Assembly: GCF_963855985.1 (NCBI RefSeq)
Contig: NC_087099.1
Span: forward strand, 650,001-714,000
Length of the DNA: 64,000 bases
From: Ostrinia nubilalis
Taxonomy: Eukaryota; Arthropoda; Insecta; Lepidoptera; Crambidae
Direction of reading: 5' to 3'
Shown here: piece by piece, positions 31,419 to 43,284 of the stretch
How positions within the stretch are numbered: position 1 is the first letter of the stretch
Layout of the letters: every line of letters begins with the position of its first letter
Position numbers and translations under genes: made by a program
The notes under the pieces: generated by a model
What the model was told of the DNA's origin: nothing
Databases searched by the model: none
The model's input: the letters and a program-made list of their open reading frames with translations, nothing else

Positions 31419-32720
31419 GCGGAACGTAATACGGCCAAAGTAAGTTTCTCCAAGCTACGAATCCCAAGTAAGAAAATTAAAAAATCTAGTAATGGTAATT
31501 GAGGGTAATGAAATTTTTGTTCAAAGTAAAATCGCGAGTGCAACGTAACGGCTGATTTTTCCGGGAAATCAGCTATTTTATTAGGGATTGTTAACTTTAC
31601 GTACAAAGTGTAGTAATGTATTAGAACAATAAGTGCATTAGTGTAAAATTATTCAGTGTTAGTTGGAGGAATCGTCTGATGTGGATTTTCCAAGAATGTA
31701 AGTAGCCATTGAAAGCAATTTGTAAATCGTAATTTAGTTGTTAGTAGTGCTTCTTTCAACTAATATAATTGCAAAATTTCGCATATTGTAACAAAATTAG
31801 GGCATATTTTTGGGAGCTAACTTTTTTTATAATCGTAAAAAATGCGGGTGTCACCAAAGAATAGGTAACTGAGTACTTATCCAAAAAGCAATTCCAATCC
31901 AACCAAATGACTACCTACCCTGAACATGCGCGCTAATGATGGCCGTGTCATTATTGTCTTTATTTCGAGGTGAAAATACGAATTATTTTTTCGATTAGGT
32001 TTTCTAAATACTTACGTTTCACCTTGTAAAATAATATCAATATGACAACACATTTTATTTTTACGTGTTACGGAACGCACCGTGGCCAAAGTAAGTTTCT
32101 CCAAGCTACGAATCCCTAGTAAGAAAATTCAAAAATCTTTTAAAGATGATTGAGGGTAGTGAAATAATAGTTCAAAGTAAGTTCGCGAGTGCAACGTAAC
32201 GGCTGATTTTTCCGAGAAATCAGCGATTTAATTGTAAAGTGTTAACTTTTCGTACAAAGTCTAGTAATTTATTAGAACAATAGGTGTATTAGTGCAAAAT
32301 TATTGAGTGTCAATTGGAAAAATCGTCTCATGTGGATTTTCCAAGAAATGTAAGTAGACATTGAAATCAATTTGTAAATCGTAATTTTGTTGTTAAAGTG
32401 CTTGTTTCAACGAATATAAATGCAAAATCTCGCGTACTGTTACCAAATTATGGTATATTTTTGGGTGCTAACGTTTTTTTATTTTCATAAAAAAGTGCGG
32501 GTGTTACAATAATGTATACTATGAGTAACTTCTAGTGATTCCACAAAGCCATTCCAATCCAACCAAATGACTACCCTGAATATGCGTGCCAATGGTGGTA
32601 GAATCATTATTACTTTTATTCCGAGGTGAAAATACAAATTATTTTATCACATCTTGTAGGATTTCGACAAAATACGTTTATCACTTTGACAATAATATCA
32701 ACGCGAAAAAGAATATTATT
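31419..32720. repeat. Diverged tandem duplication, unit about 650-660 bp
   Basis: Two direct copies start near 31419 and 32070. Matching landmarks include GGCCAAAGTAAGTTTCTCCA (31433, 32084), GCGAGTGCAACGTAACGGCT, and ATTCCAATCCAACCAAATGA (31891, 32551). The offset grows from 651 to 660 by small indels. Each copy keeps a small hairpin, GCTGATTT...AAATCAGC (31551-31573, 32212-32224 region), although flanking bases differ. There is no conserved reading frame, so this looks like a local duplication of non-coding sequence or of an unidentified element. Confidence 0.8.
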
Positions 32721-33423
32721 TGGATTACGACGAAAAATATATAAGTGCTTTGTATTCTCAGCGTTGGTAGGTACTTGTGATAACATTATTCTAAGACTCG
32801 AAGGGTAATTTTCCTATAAAGTTATGGCTTATAGCCTTTTTGTTTCATCTCATAGCTACATAACATTTTCGTAACTAATAATACGGAGCCTTGCTAAGGC
32901 TTTATTTGTGAGTCAGCTACGAAAATCTACTAACTCAAAACGTAAGATGATTGACTCGGTCTTTTTTTACAGATATTTTACATTTACTGTAACTCAATTC
33001 GCATTATTTCTTAACAAATCGACGCTAGCTATAAACGTTCATTTTTTTTTTTTTTTTTTTTTAAATAAATAGTCCCTGGTACACAGAGTGACCAAAAAGT
33101 TGACAATACAACCTTTTTCCAACTGTAACAAAGACGGTTACGAACTTTTTGTCTACCTCGGGTGTCAGGAAGTACGTATTTGATGCTGACTGTACTGGTG
33201 CTTACTTAAACCTTTGTTGAACCTTTCTTAAACACTGGAGGAGTCGAACCTGAACTTTGAATGATAGTTTAACATTCCCCTGGGACAAACTTGACCTTCA
33301 TTGGTTGGGTTTTTATTGGTGGTCAAGCTGTAGATCCTGGCTACACAGGAGTTGCAGTGGGAATAGTCCCGTAGTACTGGTGCGTTCTAAATAAGTACGT
33401 AAATAAATGTAAACTTTTCTTAC
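32721..33423. other. Probable GPCR intron (3' side), no exon seen
   Basis: Sequence downstream, in gene sense, of the minus-strand receptor exon. It contains a T-run of about 24 at 33039-33062. No second receptor exon was recognised. Confidence 0.45.
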
Positions 33424-33523
33424 CTGTCCAGGGACACGGCGACGAGGCTGTAGACGGAGGCGGCGACGGAGAGCCCCTGCACGTACGGCACCGTCTTGCA
33501 CATCAGCCAGCCCAGCACCCACG
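33424..33523 (-). CDS. Internal exon of a class A neuropeptide GPCR (TM3 and DR motif)
   Basis: The minus-strand exon of 100 nt lies between TTATTGTTGCAG and GTAAGAAAAG, both consensus splice sites. It is read in phase 2 at each end and gives 32 complete codons. It begins with W-V-L-G, then [13 protein letters not shown], and ends [12 protein letters not shown] with AG left to start an Arg codon, so the next residue completes the DR of the E/DRY motif. The Cys is the conserved extracellular Cys at the top of helix 3. The MCK-x-x-x-x-x-QG-x-SVAASV pattern is typical of the NPFF/neuropeptide-receptor group, in insects especially SIFamide-type receptors (family recall). The exon lies on the strand opposite to the cuticular-type genes. 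Other exons were not found, so the gene must extend outside or have exons I could not see. Confidence 0.85.
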
Positions 33524-33533
33524 CTGCAACAAT

Positions 33534-34280
33534 AAGGTAGGTGAGCATGCTTGTTACCTGCGGAACTACTAGGAACTTTTTTAAATGTATTTTTTTTGCG
33601 GATCTTCTGTGTCTTTTATTGGAGATGTTTTTAGGTTCAGTAACGCTACGTGACCGTAGTCACTTTTTTATTTACAAATTACAATCTGCAGATTCTAGAT
33701 CCGCACTTTTTTCAGTTTAAAAATCACAATTATTGAAAACGGTTCGATTAACTCTGACTTTTGCGTCGTTTGATGGATATTTTTTACGTTCGGTAACGCT
33801 ACGTGAGCGTAGCCACTGGTCTACAAAACGGTTCTAATGTGTTTATCATTATGTATTACTGTGAACATTTTGTGTATTTTTATCGCAATCCAGGTATTTT
33901 GGAAATGTTTTAGGATCGGTAAAGCTACGTGAGCGTAGCCTTAAAAAGGCTCTAAATGTTTTTTTAACTCTGTGAACATTTTGTGTATTTTTTCTCTCGA
34001 CTAGGTATCTAGCTTTAGAAATAAAGCTACATAAGCGTAGCCAGTAGTATAAAAACGGCTCTAATATTTTTAAGTAACTGTGTTCAAATATTTTATGTAT
34101 TTTTCCCCATCTAGGTAACCAAAAACAAGGTAGGTGAGCATGCTTGTTAGTAACTATTACTGGCGGAACTTACTATGATGTGCTTTTTTATGTTTTTTTT
34201 TTAAATTCGGTAACTCTACTGAGCGTAGCCACGAATATATTTAAATAATTTGTGAACATTTTGTGTATTCTTTTAGCTCG
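33534..34280. repeat. Intronic tandem array with GCTACGTGAGCGTAGC palindromes
   Basis: Five imperfect units carry the palindrome GCTACGTGAGCGTAGC or variants (33645-33660, 33798-33813, 33924-33939, 34026-34041, about 34214-34229). Most units then carry TGTGAACATTTTGTGTATTT. Spacing is 102-188 bp. A 23-bp block containing AAGGTAGGTGAGCATGCTTG occurs at 33534-33556, ten bases from the exon boundary, and again perfectly at 34127-34149. The array therefore lies in the intron just upstream (gene sense) of the GPCR exon and includes part of its acceptor-proximal sequence. Confidence 0.8.
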
Positions 34281-37200
34281 GTGATCTCGGTCTAGGTATT
34301 AAGCTTTTACAGGTACCTACCTATTTATTTTGTGTTAATTTCTTTCTCTGAGAAAATGGTCTTGCTAATCGTCATCGTGATGATCAGTCCAAGATTTACG
34401 AATTAGCTAAAACTATAGGAACGTTTATTAGATTTTTTTATTTCGATAAGTACAGGGGTTTAGCTAATTTTTTTTTTTAATACTGAATTTATCAATACCG
34501 TGCCAACTTATCGTCTTGAAACTAATTTCTTAGGTGATTGAAATATGTTGTCTTTTTCTTTTGGCACCACAACTGACTCTATTCTACTACCACTAGGTAT
34601 CTACTTTTTATTTATTTTATTTTTTATTTATTTACTATACTTGACTATAGTGTTTAAAGTTAGGCAGGGCTAAATTACTACGGAACCTTCTCTCTTAAAG
34701 ATAGATACTCGGTTACCTAGGCACAATTTCCCGCCCTAACTAGAAGCGGGGGAAATTCTTGCTTTGTAGGTACTTGTCTAGATGAACGTTTCTTTTGATA
34801 GAATATAACACCGGAATGTAGTCTTTAAAATATTTTGAATCTAGAAAATGAACAAACAGTTTTCAAATGTCGATTCCCTTGCCTTCAAACGTCTTTAAGC
34901 TGCCATACATCATAGCGAATTTCCTTGGCGTCTCAGACCTCGCCCAAGCAACAAGTGGAAACAGGTCATTAAATCAATATTACACGATGCCCTGCAACCG
35001 AAACTGGGTCAGGTCACTGTCCTACCTGCGACCTAGCCTTGCATTCCTCTAGCCCCGTCTCGCTCCCCCCGCAAACATTTCCATGCCTCCATCCCTCTCC
35101 ACCGTGGCCTTGCGAACGAAACGCATTACAATACAAAAGTCCAACATGACAACGCGATCCTCAATTAAATTCCAAACGTATATCTAACGGCATAACGTCG
35201 GCATTTCAATAAGCGGAAACGAGGAAGACTTGCATCGAGACAGCTTTATCGATTTGCTGAAGGAACTGATTCGATTTTAATTATGACCGAGTTAAGGCAT
35301 TATTTTTATGATTTCGTAACCTAAATATTCGTTCCTTGACCTCGCGTTATTTATGCTTTCATAACTTTTCTCTCTTCTCTTCTTTTTACGATTATGCTTT
35401 CATAACTTTTCAGTGAAAATAACGATGTCTGTTCAGCGCTCTGAGCTTTTTAAGCTCGTAGAGCAATACACGTAGCTTTTAGTGAAACATTTGACATTTA
35501 ATTTCAGGTAAACATACACGTTTCTGTAACTTTTTTAAAAATGTGTATTTTAGGCTTTGATGTTTCTTCCCACATGAATAAAACAAATGTTTTACAGCAT
35601 TCCGTTTGTTTTTATGCTGTAAGAATCCACCACCGCTCATAAACGTTTAATTCCCACTCTTTGAGCCGTCAACAGTAACTAATCCGGCATTAAGAACACA
35701 AAGGTCCGGGCTGTTTGGAGAGGCCCCCATTAATTTTGAATGGGACTAACTTCGCAGCCTAATTATATAATTCGGGACCAAGTGACCCGGTTCTGTATGA
35801 TTTCATACGTTTGTTTTGGGCACTCCGAATCGTAAAACGAGTAGCTGCTTAAATATGCACATACTCGCGCATAACACTTCTTTTGTTCATAATAATCTAC
35901 ATATTTGTTTATTATCGTGTACTCTTGTACATCATAGACGAATAAAGTACGCACAATAATTTTAGGTGTCGTTTCAAAGACGAAGTCTCAAGGTACAATC
36001 CAACAAATATGTACTACATTTATTCTCGTGGATATCAATTTCAAATAACGTTATAATTTTAGAAATATCCTCTTTGTGAATTTTATATTTGTGTTAAAAG
36101 GCGCCGAATACGCGAGCATTTCTGCGCGCCTTTTCCAATCTTCCTTTCCATTCCAATAAGTTTATTGAAAAGCTCTAGCTATTCCACACTAGAATATTTT
36201 TATATTTTATTTGTTATGCTAACTGCTCTAGAGGTGTCGTGTCGATACTTATATTAGAACACCATTTTATCACATAATACTTGAGTGTAGATCTTTAAGC
36301 ATAATATTCTAACTAAGGTTTATGTAGACATCATGTTTAAGTATGTTTGGGTCTCTTGTGGATAGGGCAATTTTTATAGAAACCTTTACAATATTCACCG
36401 TAGATTATTTTGAAAGTTTTTATCGCAATCAGAGATATTTCTACTGTAGTAAGTAAAGACTAGCATCAACCTAAACAATTTGGCTTTCTCGGTAATTAAT
36501 TAGTGTAATAGTTTCTACTACTTTCCAGCAAAATATTGAGTGTAACATACTGACGGCTGTGACTACAGCTACAGAAGCCAGACGTAGTAGGTGGCAGACT
36601 GAACCACAACCTGATTCGATTACAGTGCCTGCCTTTGTTATGCCTATGATACGTTTAGCAGATGGTTTTACAGTTTTTTAAACTGCAATTATAATTCCAG
36701 TAAGTAGTAAAAATGACTGAATCTTCTTTATAGTGTTAAAAGTAAAATGCAAAGTTTTTCGTTGATGCACGGCAACCACCATTTATAACCTCTATTATAA
36801 TAATCATTAAATAAATTCAGTTTCAAGTATCAATTATTCCTATGCCTTGCATGATATTGAAGAATAGCTTGTCAAACACTTAATTTTTAGGAACCGTGTC
36901 AGGTAAAGATCCGGTGTGTTCTTTAGGTCTCAATTTGGCTTTGTGTTACATAAAAGCTCCTTATGACCCACATGTCATACACGCAACATCGCGGGAAAAT
37001 ATTTACTTTATTGATGGAACACCTCTCCTCACACAGTTGTGCCCTATTTTACTTATTTGGCTGAAAAAAGAAACTTTTAGGAGCAGCCTAATTCTAGACC
37101 GACGCGACACATTTTCATTGTGCTCTAAATAAATCGGTGCGGCTTCATATAATACAGACGGCCCAATAATTTATTATTCTCACATCAAAATAACATTTTT

Positions 37201-38363
37201 TATGTCTTTTTCATACTGAAAGTACCTATAGCTAAAATAATATAGCGATAAATAACTACTTCGATACGATTTTTAAAATATTTTTAAAGAGGAATGTGAA
37301 TTCTAGGCAAAGTAAAAAAATTGCATTTCCAAGCATTCAAAACAAACTTTATCTACTTATTTATTTATAAGTAGGTACTCGTTACTTAATTGTTTACCTT
37401 TTCTACCATCTTTCTAGACTGATATCTACTCAAAACCACGTCTACTAATTGTTTATCGTATCAACTTTCAAGGAAGTGGCATCACAACAACGATTTTATC
37501 ATTTACAAAATAATTGAATTACCATGTAGCCTTCTACGAATGCTTTTATAAAAAAAACAAGTATCACTAGCAATAGAACCACTACATCATAGTTGACAGT
37601 CGAATTTTTGATATTCGAAACGCGCGCCCTACGTGCCGGTATTAGGGAAAATTCTCGGCTCTTCAAGATATTGGGCGTGATAATTCTGTAGCCGAAATGT
37701 CAGTAAGACTTTTATTAATATTATTCTAGAATAAAATATTTCTTTATTTGCTTAGTTCAATAGATGTTATTGATAGAACAGAAGGATGTAATTTAACTCG
37801 GAAAATGTAGAGATAGATTGAAAGTTGGCGGTATTTCATATAATCTCTTGCTTTGTATTTTCTTTAACTTAATACGAAAACATCTATGGCAGTGACTACA
37901 AAATCGTTTAAAATAAATCAGACGCGCCGTACATTCACGTCAAGATAGAGCGTCAATTTAAATGGAAATGTGTTTTTATACAATTTCATATATTTTTTCT
38001 ATAAACGCATTTGGTTTTATATCGAATTCCATTATATTTGTTGTATTATTGATAAAATATGAAAAAAAAATTTTAAGTTCGTAATATTATTGCTTACTTA
38101 CTGTTTTTACAAGTCTCTACGTAGGTATATTCACTAGCGAGAACTTGCATTATTTACGTAACGTACCTAACAATTGATTTGATATGTGTCAGGAATGTCT
38201 AGGTAACTGAATAGGAAGTGTAAGGTATTTCGAGAATAGGATAGCACCTTCTTATAGTCAGGTCGCTACTCGCTACATTTAAATACCTACATTATGGAAA
38301 TAAAATCATTAAATAGTACCACAGGCATGGTCGTTATAAAATATTGGTACCTAATCACTTTAC
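34281..38363. other. Probable intron or flank of the GPCR gene, no exon seen
   Basis: A moderately GC-rich non-coding patch lies at about 34900-35120. Frames at 34867-35052, 35763-35954 and 36896-37132 show no motif or splice context. No transmembrane-type exon (for example TM1-TM2 with N-L-A-x-A-D) was recognised on the minus strand. Confidence 0.45.
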
Positions 38364-40664
38364 ATATCGCCCATTTGCGACGACACTGTGACATCTCGAC
38401 ATATACGATTTTTTGTTTTACCGAAATTCTGAACCGCGATCTTGCGTTCTTTTATCTCCAAAAACAGGGTATTTGTTACTCCAAAAACAACAATACTATG
38501 AGAGAAAGAGACAAAATATTACGTTATAGCTCTGGCTCGTTCGGCGATCTAGTTGGCTTCGACACTGTGACAGTTCAGTTGCCACCTGCGCTTTGAGATG
38601 TGAGGTGCTCTTCGTTTTTAAGAAAAACGTGACATCTCGAGGATACCGCGGTATTGATGACAAAGGTAAATTTTTAAAATATTTTTATTTTATTCGACAA
38701 TGTGGCACGTCATATTTATCACAGTGTTCTTCTAAAACAAAAAGCAAAGTAAAAGATAAATTATTTATATGTCACGTTATTCTTGTAAGAAAATCGAAGT
38801 ATCATCGGGACATCTTAACTAGTAACGTTGTAGATGATGAAAATTTTTCCTATATTGGAAATATGTTGTAGGTCATTTGTTGATGTTCTGTTATTGCAGA
38901 ATACATGTTATTGAAATTGAATGGTATATCTACTTGTCACGTTGTATACGCTAAACAGTAATACTAAACTCCAGATATCATTACAGATGGGGACTAGCAA
39001 TGCAAAAAAGCAAAGGTTAACATTTGTGGCGATGCACTGCCTGAAGGAATTCCACAACCTAATCCGACAACATGACTAACAGCGCTATGCGAGCGCTGTG
39101 AAAGGGTCTCTTTGAGCTACAATAACGTTGGAACTAATATGAGTAGATATAGACTGATAAACATACATTCGTTTTGAAGAATAGTTCAAATACTAGAAAT
39201 ACAGTGCAAATAAAACATACTTATACGACTGTCTGTTTTTACAGACACAACAAGCAAAATATTTTATATTATCATACAATAGCCTTAGATTAGCTTAATC
39301 TAAGACGATAGCTAACAAAATTATCTATTTGTAGAAGTATGCTAGAATAGCAATGCATTGGATGACCCCAGATATTTATTTATTTATTATTATGTAATTA
39401 TTCAATGTTACTTAGCTGTATTAGCTATGTTTTGCTTTCTGCAAAAAAAGGTATTTTAATGTTTTAATATAATTACAGATCATCAGCAATTGATGGAATT
39501 TTATCGCATCTTGCCCAAATTTACTTTCGCGGGCGCAACATTATTTTGTATAATAATATTGCAATAGGTATAACTATTGCAGAAAAACTACGCCAATAAA
39601 ATGGCTACATTATTTATAAAATAATAGTGGTTGTTATTTTTCACTATTATTACATTATTTAAATATCTTTTATAAATTTAATTTTAAATAAGTATAAAAA
39701 ATTAAAAGACCCTAAAAGGTACCAAAATGTCGCTTTTTTGCCATTTTATGCGCCGGAGACGGCGATTTTTGCGTTGATAGTTTTAGGATTAAATTGTCAT
39801 AACTAGTCTGTTAAAAAACATCTATTTACTAACCTAGTAGGTACCTACAATTTTTTTTTCTGCATACATACATACTTAGTACAGTTTCTCTTACTGTGTT
39901 TTTTTGTAGTAGTTTACGAGGTTTTACTTTTGAGAGTTTTTCGTTTATTTTGATAAGTATTAGTTTTTAGAATAAGAAAACTTAATGTGAACTTAAATAT
40001 TGTATGTATACAACTGTCTGTCTACTTAGATAATATTTTTATAAGTGAAATTTAACATGGCAAAGCGAAATATTCGCCTGTTCCAATAATTACCTCATTT
40101 TTACTGATTGTAATGTTAGTAAAATAAAAAAAAATTTTTCAAGATCAACGTTTTATCTAAATAATGACTTATATAAATATATTTTTTTACTAGCGGCCGC
40201 CCGCGACTTCGTACGCGTGGATCCCGTTTTACCCCCTTCATCTATCTTACACGGTTTAGATTTTTTCATACAAATGTTTTTTCCCGGTAACTCCCGTTCT
40301 CGTGGGAATTTTGCAATATCCTGTTGTAACTAAGCTTTAAGTTTACTAAGGTACCTGCATGCCAAATTTCAAGCGTCTATCTTACGCGGTTTAGATTTTT
40401 TCATATAAATGCTTTTTCCCGCTAACTCCCGTTCCCGTGGGAATTTTGCAATATCCTGTTGTAACTAAGCTTTAAGTTTACTAAGATACCTGCATGCCAA
40501 ATTTCAAGCGTCTTACTTAAGCGGTTTAGATAAAACGATTTTCCCGCTAATTCCCGCTCCCGTGGGAATTCTTAAGTATACTATAACCTGCCCAGGAGTG
40601 TGAAGAATAGTTGTACCAAGTTTCGTTAAAATCCGTCGAGTAGTTTTTGTTTCTATACGGAACA

Positions 40665-40714
<50 letters not shown>

Positions 40715-41129
40715 AATTTTACTGATTGCATTTTTGGCATCAGTATCGATCACTAATCACCCCCTGATAGTTATTTTGAAAATATATTTCATGTACAGAA
40801 TTGACCTCTCTACAGATTTATTATAAGTATAGATATCATCTACAACGTGACAACTGAACTTACCATCTTCAAAATATTATTTTTTACTAGAACAACGTGA
40901 TAAGTTGTCTCTTTTTTTTTCAATCGCTATAATTTCATCAATTTAGACGCAAAGTTATGTCTTACTATAAATATTTAAATTCATTAATAGTTAATCTTTA
41001 AACGTTTCATACACAATTAGGTAATCCTAACCTTATTTTAAGAGTTATGGTCATTCAAAAGTTAAAAAGTCGATTTCTGTAAAACCACTGTTTTTGATAT
41101 ATCACAGTGTCGTCGCAAATGGACGATAT
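38364..41129. mobile_element. Candidate 2.8-kb TIR element with nested RTE remnant
   Basis: 28-bp inverted repeats with one mismatch close it: left 38364-38391 and right 41102-41129, sharing CATTTGCGACGACACTGTGA. A variant of the end, CGACACTGTGACAGTTCAGT, recurs at 38560, and a partly complementary AACGTGACAACTGAACTTAC lies at 40854, giving a second nested pair. CGTGACA/TGTCACG motifs are frequent inside. The open frames at 38294-38596 and 38593-38871 cross or lie just inside the left end, with no transposase motif. Target duplication is not clear. The RTE fragment at 40189-40835 is nested within it. Confidence 0.6.
40189..40835 (+). repeat. RTE-type 3' fragment with 135-bp triplication and GACA repeat
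   Basis: It starts ACTAGCGGCCGCCCGCGACT and contains about 2.9 tandem copies of a 135-bp unit (GGTTTAGA at 40253, 40388 and 40523). Each unit carries TTCCCGCTAACTCCCGTTC-like and TGCATGCCAAATTTCAAGCG blocks. A GACA microsatellite (about 40673-40712) and TTTATTATAAGTATAGAT follow as the 3' end. Tandem expansion inside a retroelement tail is notable. Confidence 0.75.
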
Positions 41130-41945
41130 TAGCAAACGGTTTAATGGTTCAGCTATTGAACAGGCATTTTTAGTACTAACCTAACTTAATTTGATTTAAG
41201 GATAAAAGAGTTATCGTGTGTCTTGTCATTTTAGTTCATTTTGTCTACAATATTCAGTAAGTCCGTAAAAGGTTCTTCTTCCGTTCCGTGTGCAATAAGG
41301 ATCTTATTGCCAGAGGCATCTTGAAAAATAAAAATCCGTGAAGTCATTAGACCCAGTCTTCCTATTAGATAACGAAGCCGTATTGAGCCAGAGCTAAATC
41401 TCTCGCTCTCCTATTTCCAATATCCGCCGAAGGTCTCGGGATTAATCTCTGGACCTAACAAATGCAGTGGACGAAGGCCGCTCCGCTCCGCCACAAAGCG
41501 CAGTCCGCTATTTCGTGGTATTGGCTTCTGTGGATCATTTGCTTGCTTTATTAAATCAGCTCCTCGATCTGACTGGAGGTCGTTCAATGTTATTTCACTT
41601 GTGGAAAATGAAAATCATAGTCAGTATTTGGTATCTTGTTTATGTCGTGGGCCGATCGTTAGGTTGGCCACATCGTGATGCCCGGGCACATTATCGTGAT
41701 AGATGAAACGTAACACTAATTTCAGAAATAATTATGATAAATCTGTAATATTTTATGGATTAGAATTATTCTCATGTCTGCATTGTCACATCTGTGACTC
41801 AAATCCCATACACACATTGTGTTGGGCTATCTTGGTCCGGGATTTGAGGTTCTTAGGTAGGTACTCATTAGACATAGACCCTTCTCTTTGATTGTTCTAT
41901 CATGGACGCGCTTATTACATGTAAAAATGTAAGTAATCAGTATAC
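41130..41945. other. No gene seen
   Basis: A GC-richer patch around 41460-41510 has no coding signature. Frames at 41467-41891 lack motifs. Confidence 0.45.
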
Positions 41946-42070
41946 TTAGGCTGGGTTGCACCATCTTATTTTGACTGTAACAAACGTCAAAAATCTGTCA
42001 AACTCCATACAAAATACACCAGTTATCGTTATAGTCACGGTTAAAGTTAGGTGGTGCAACTCAGCCTTAA
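41946..42070. mobile_element. 125-bp MITE, family A copy 2
   Basis: The ends are TTAGGCTGGGTTGCACCATC and GGTGGTGCAACTCAGCCTTA. It is the inverted-orientation sister of 6633-6756, with matching interior AACGTCAAAAATCTGTCAAA. Confidence 0.8.
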
Positions 42071-43130
42071 TAAACAAAAAAACAATAGACAATTTGTTAC
42101 ATAAATCAGAGCACTCTAGAAAAGCTTCGTAATTTAATTCTTTATTCAAGCGGCTCTTGTTAACGCCGCGCTCCTCCTACTGCCGATGCTAAGCGCTAGT
42201 GATTTATTTATGCGAGCTCCGCCAGATATCTGAACAGCATAATGGAGATATGACTTACTATTGCATTTATATTTCTTCTTCTTTTATTTTGACCACAACT
42301 TGGTTTTGAGAACCATGATTTCGCCAATGTCACGTAATCAGCTTTGACAAAGTTTACAGGGTTTATAAAATTCAAAAATGTTTATCGTATTTATGCATAA
42401 ACTGTTTTACTATTTTATTCGATTTTAATGTCCACCTTCGGCAACGCCATAAACTTATCATCAGGCGAGAGGCAGGCCAAAAGCTCTTCACTGTAATAAA
42501 AAAGTAATTTCAAATCAAAGTTGTCTGGGCTACGACTCGTCTTATACAAGTTCCCAAACTCGGGACCCACCTTTTCGCCCGCTGCCCAGCGGTGCATGGG
42601 TACACGGTAGGATGGGTCCCACTCAGTGTTCGCTCGCGACTCACCACTGGGTAGGGTATTTCAGATAATGTAAAAATATCGCAACATCTGTAATAAGCGT
42701 TCTAGAATACTTTGGTTTTACACAATTTTCACATTACTATGTAATTTTCCACGTCATCTCTGTAATTGGTAATTTATGCTTATCATTTTATCCGTCTCGG
42801 ACTATCGTACCTATTTCAATATTCCTCACTGAACTACATTAATCCACTTATTTATTAATAGCCATTTCCTCGTCCAATAAAATATCCATTTGAGGACAAC
42901 AGTTGGCACGCGGGGCACGTCCATACATTTCCTCTCTAATTCCGCCTCAGCAGCGTAATAAAATCACTGGGATGCATGTTGTTTTCCAACCGACGTGCCG
43001 GGAACGTCAACTCACGCTTGATAGAGCAGGACGACGGTTATCGCATAACTTCATTACTAAATTGTACCTACTCATTAGTGGCGTTGGGCTGGTGGAAAAT
43101 TTTGAATATTCGTCGTTCGTAAATCGTAAT
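42071..43130. other. Mostly non-coding; possible decayed repeat near 42410-42650
   Basis: A GC-richer minus-strand frame (42415-42597) includes LLACLSPDDKFMALPKVDIK. It looks like a piece of an interspersed repeat and not a host gene, but I cannot place it. The rest of the stretch shows nothing recognisable. Confidence 0.35.
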
Positions 43131-43284
43131 CAGCCAAATGACGTCCACTGCTGGACAAAAGCCTCCACCAAGGGTTTCTGCAACGACCGCTCCTGCGCTT
43201 CCCGCATCCAGGTGCTTCCCACGATCTTCACCAGATCGGTTTGTTTACTACGTCTTCCGATCCGTCGTCGCCACTCGAGAATCA
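43131..43284 (+). repeat. Lepidopteran short element, most complete plus-strand copy
   Basis: CAGCCAAATGACGTCCACTG and CTGGACAAAAGCCTCCACCA are followed by CTTCCCGCATCCAGGTGCTT, CCAGATCGG and GTCGCCACTCGAGAATC. It spans both halves of the family, so it links the outer half (for example 20694) with the inner half (for example 8168). Plus-strand frames here are products of the repeat. Confidence 0.8.

Noticed and set aside
39079..39099. Perfect 8-bp hairpin ACAGCGCT-ATGCG-AGCGCTGT
   Set aside because: Too short and isolated to call a regulatory RNA or site. It lies within a transposon candidate.
40673..40712. CRISPR-like short repeat array
   Set aside because: It is a simple GACA microsatellite in a retroelement tail, with no spacers. 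CRISPR arrays are not expected in an insect genome.
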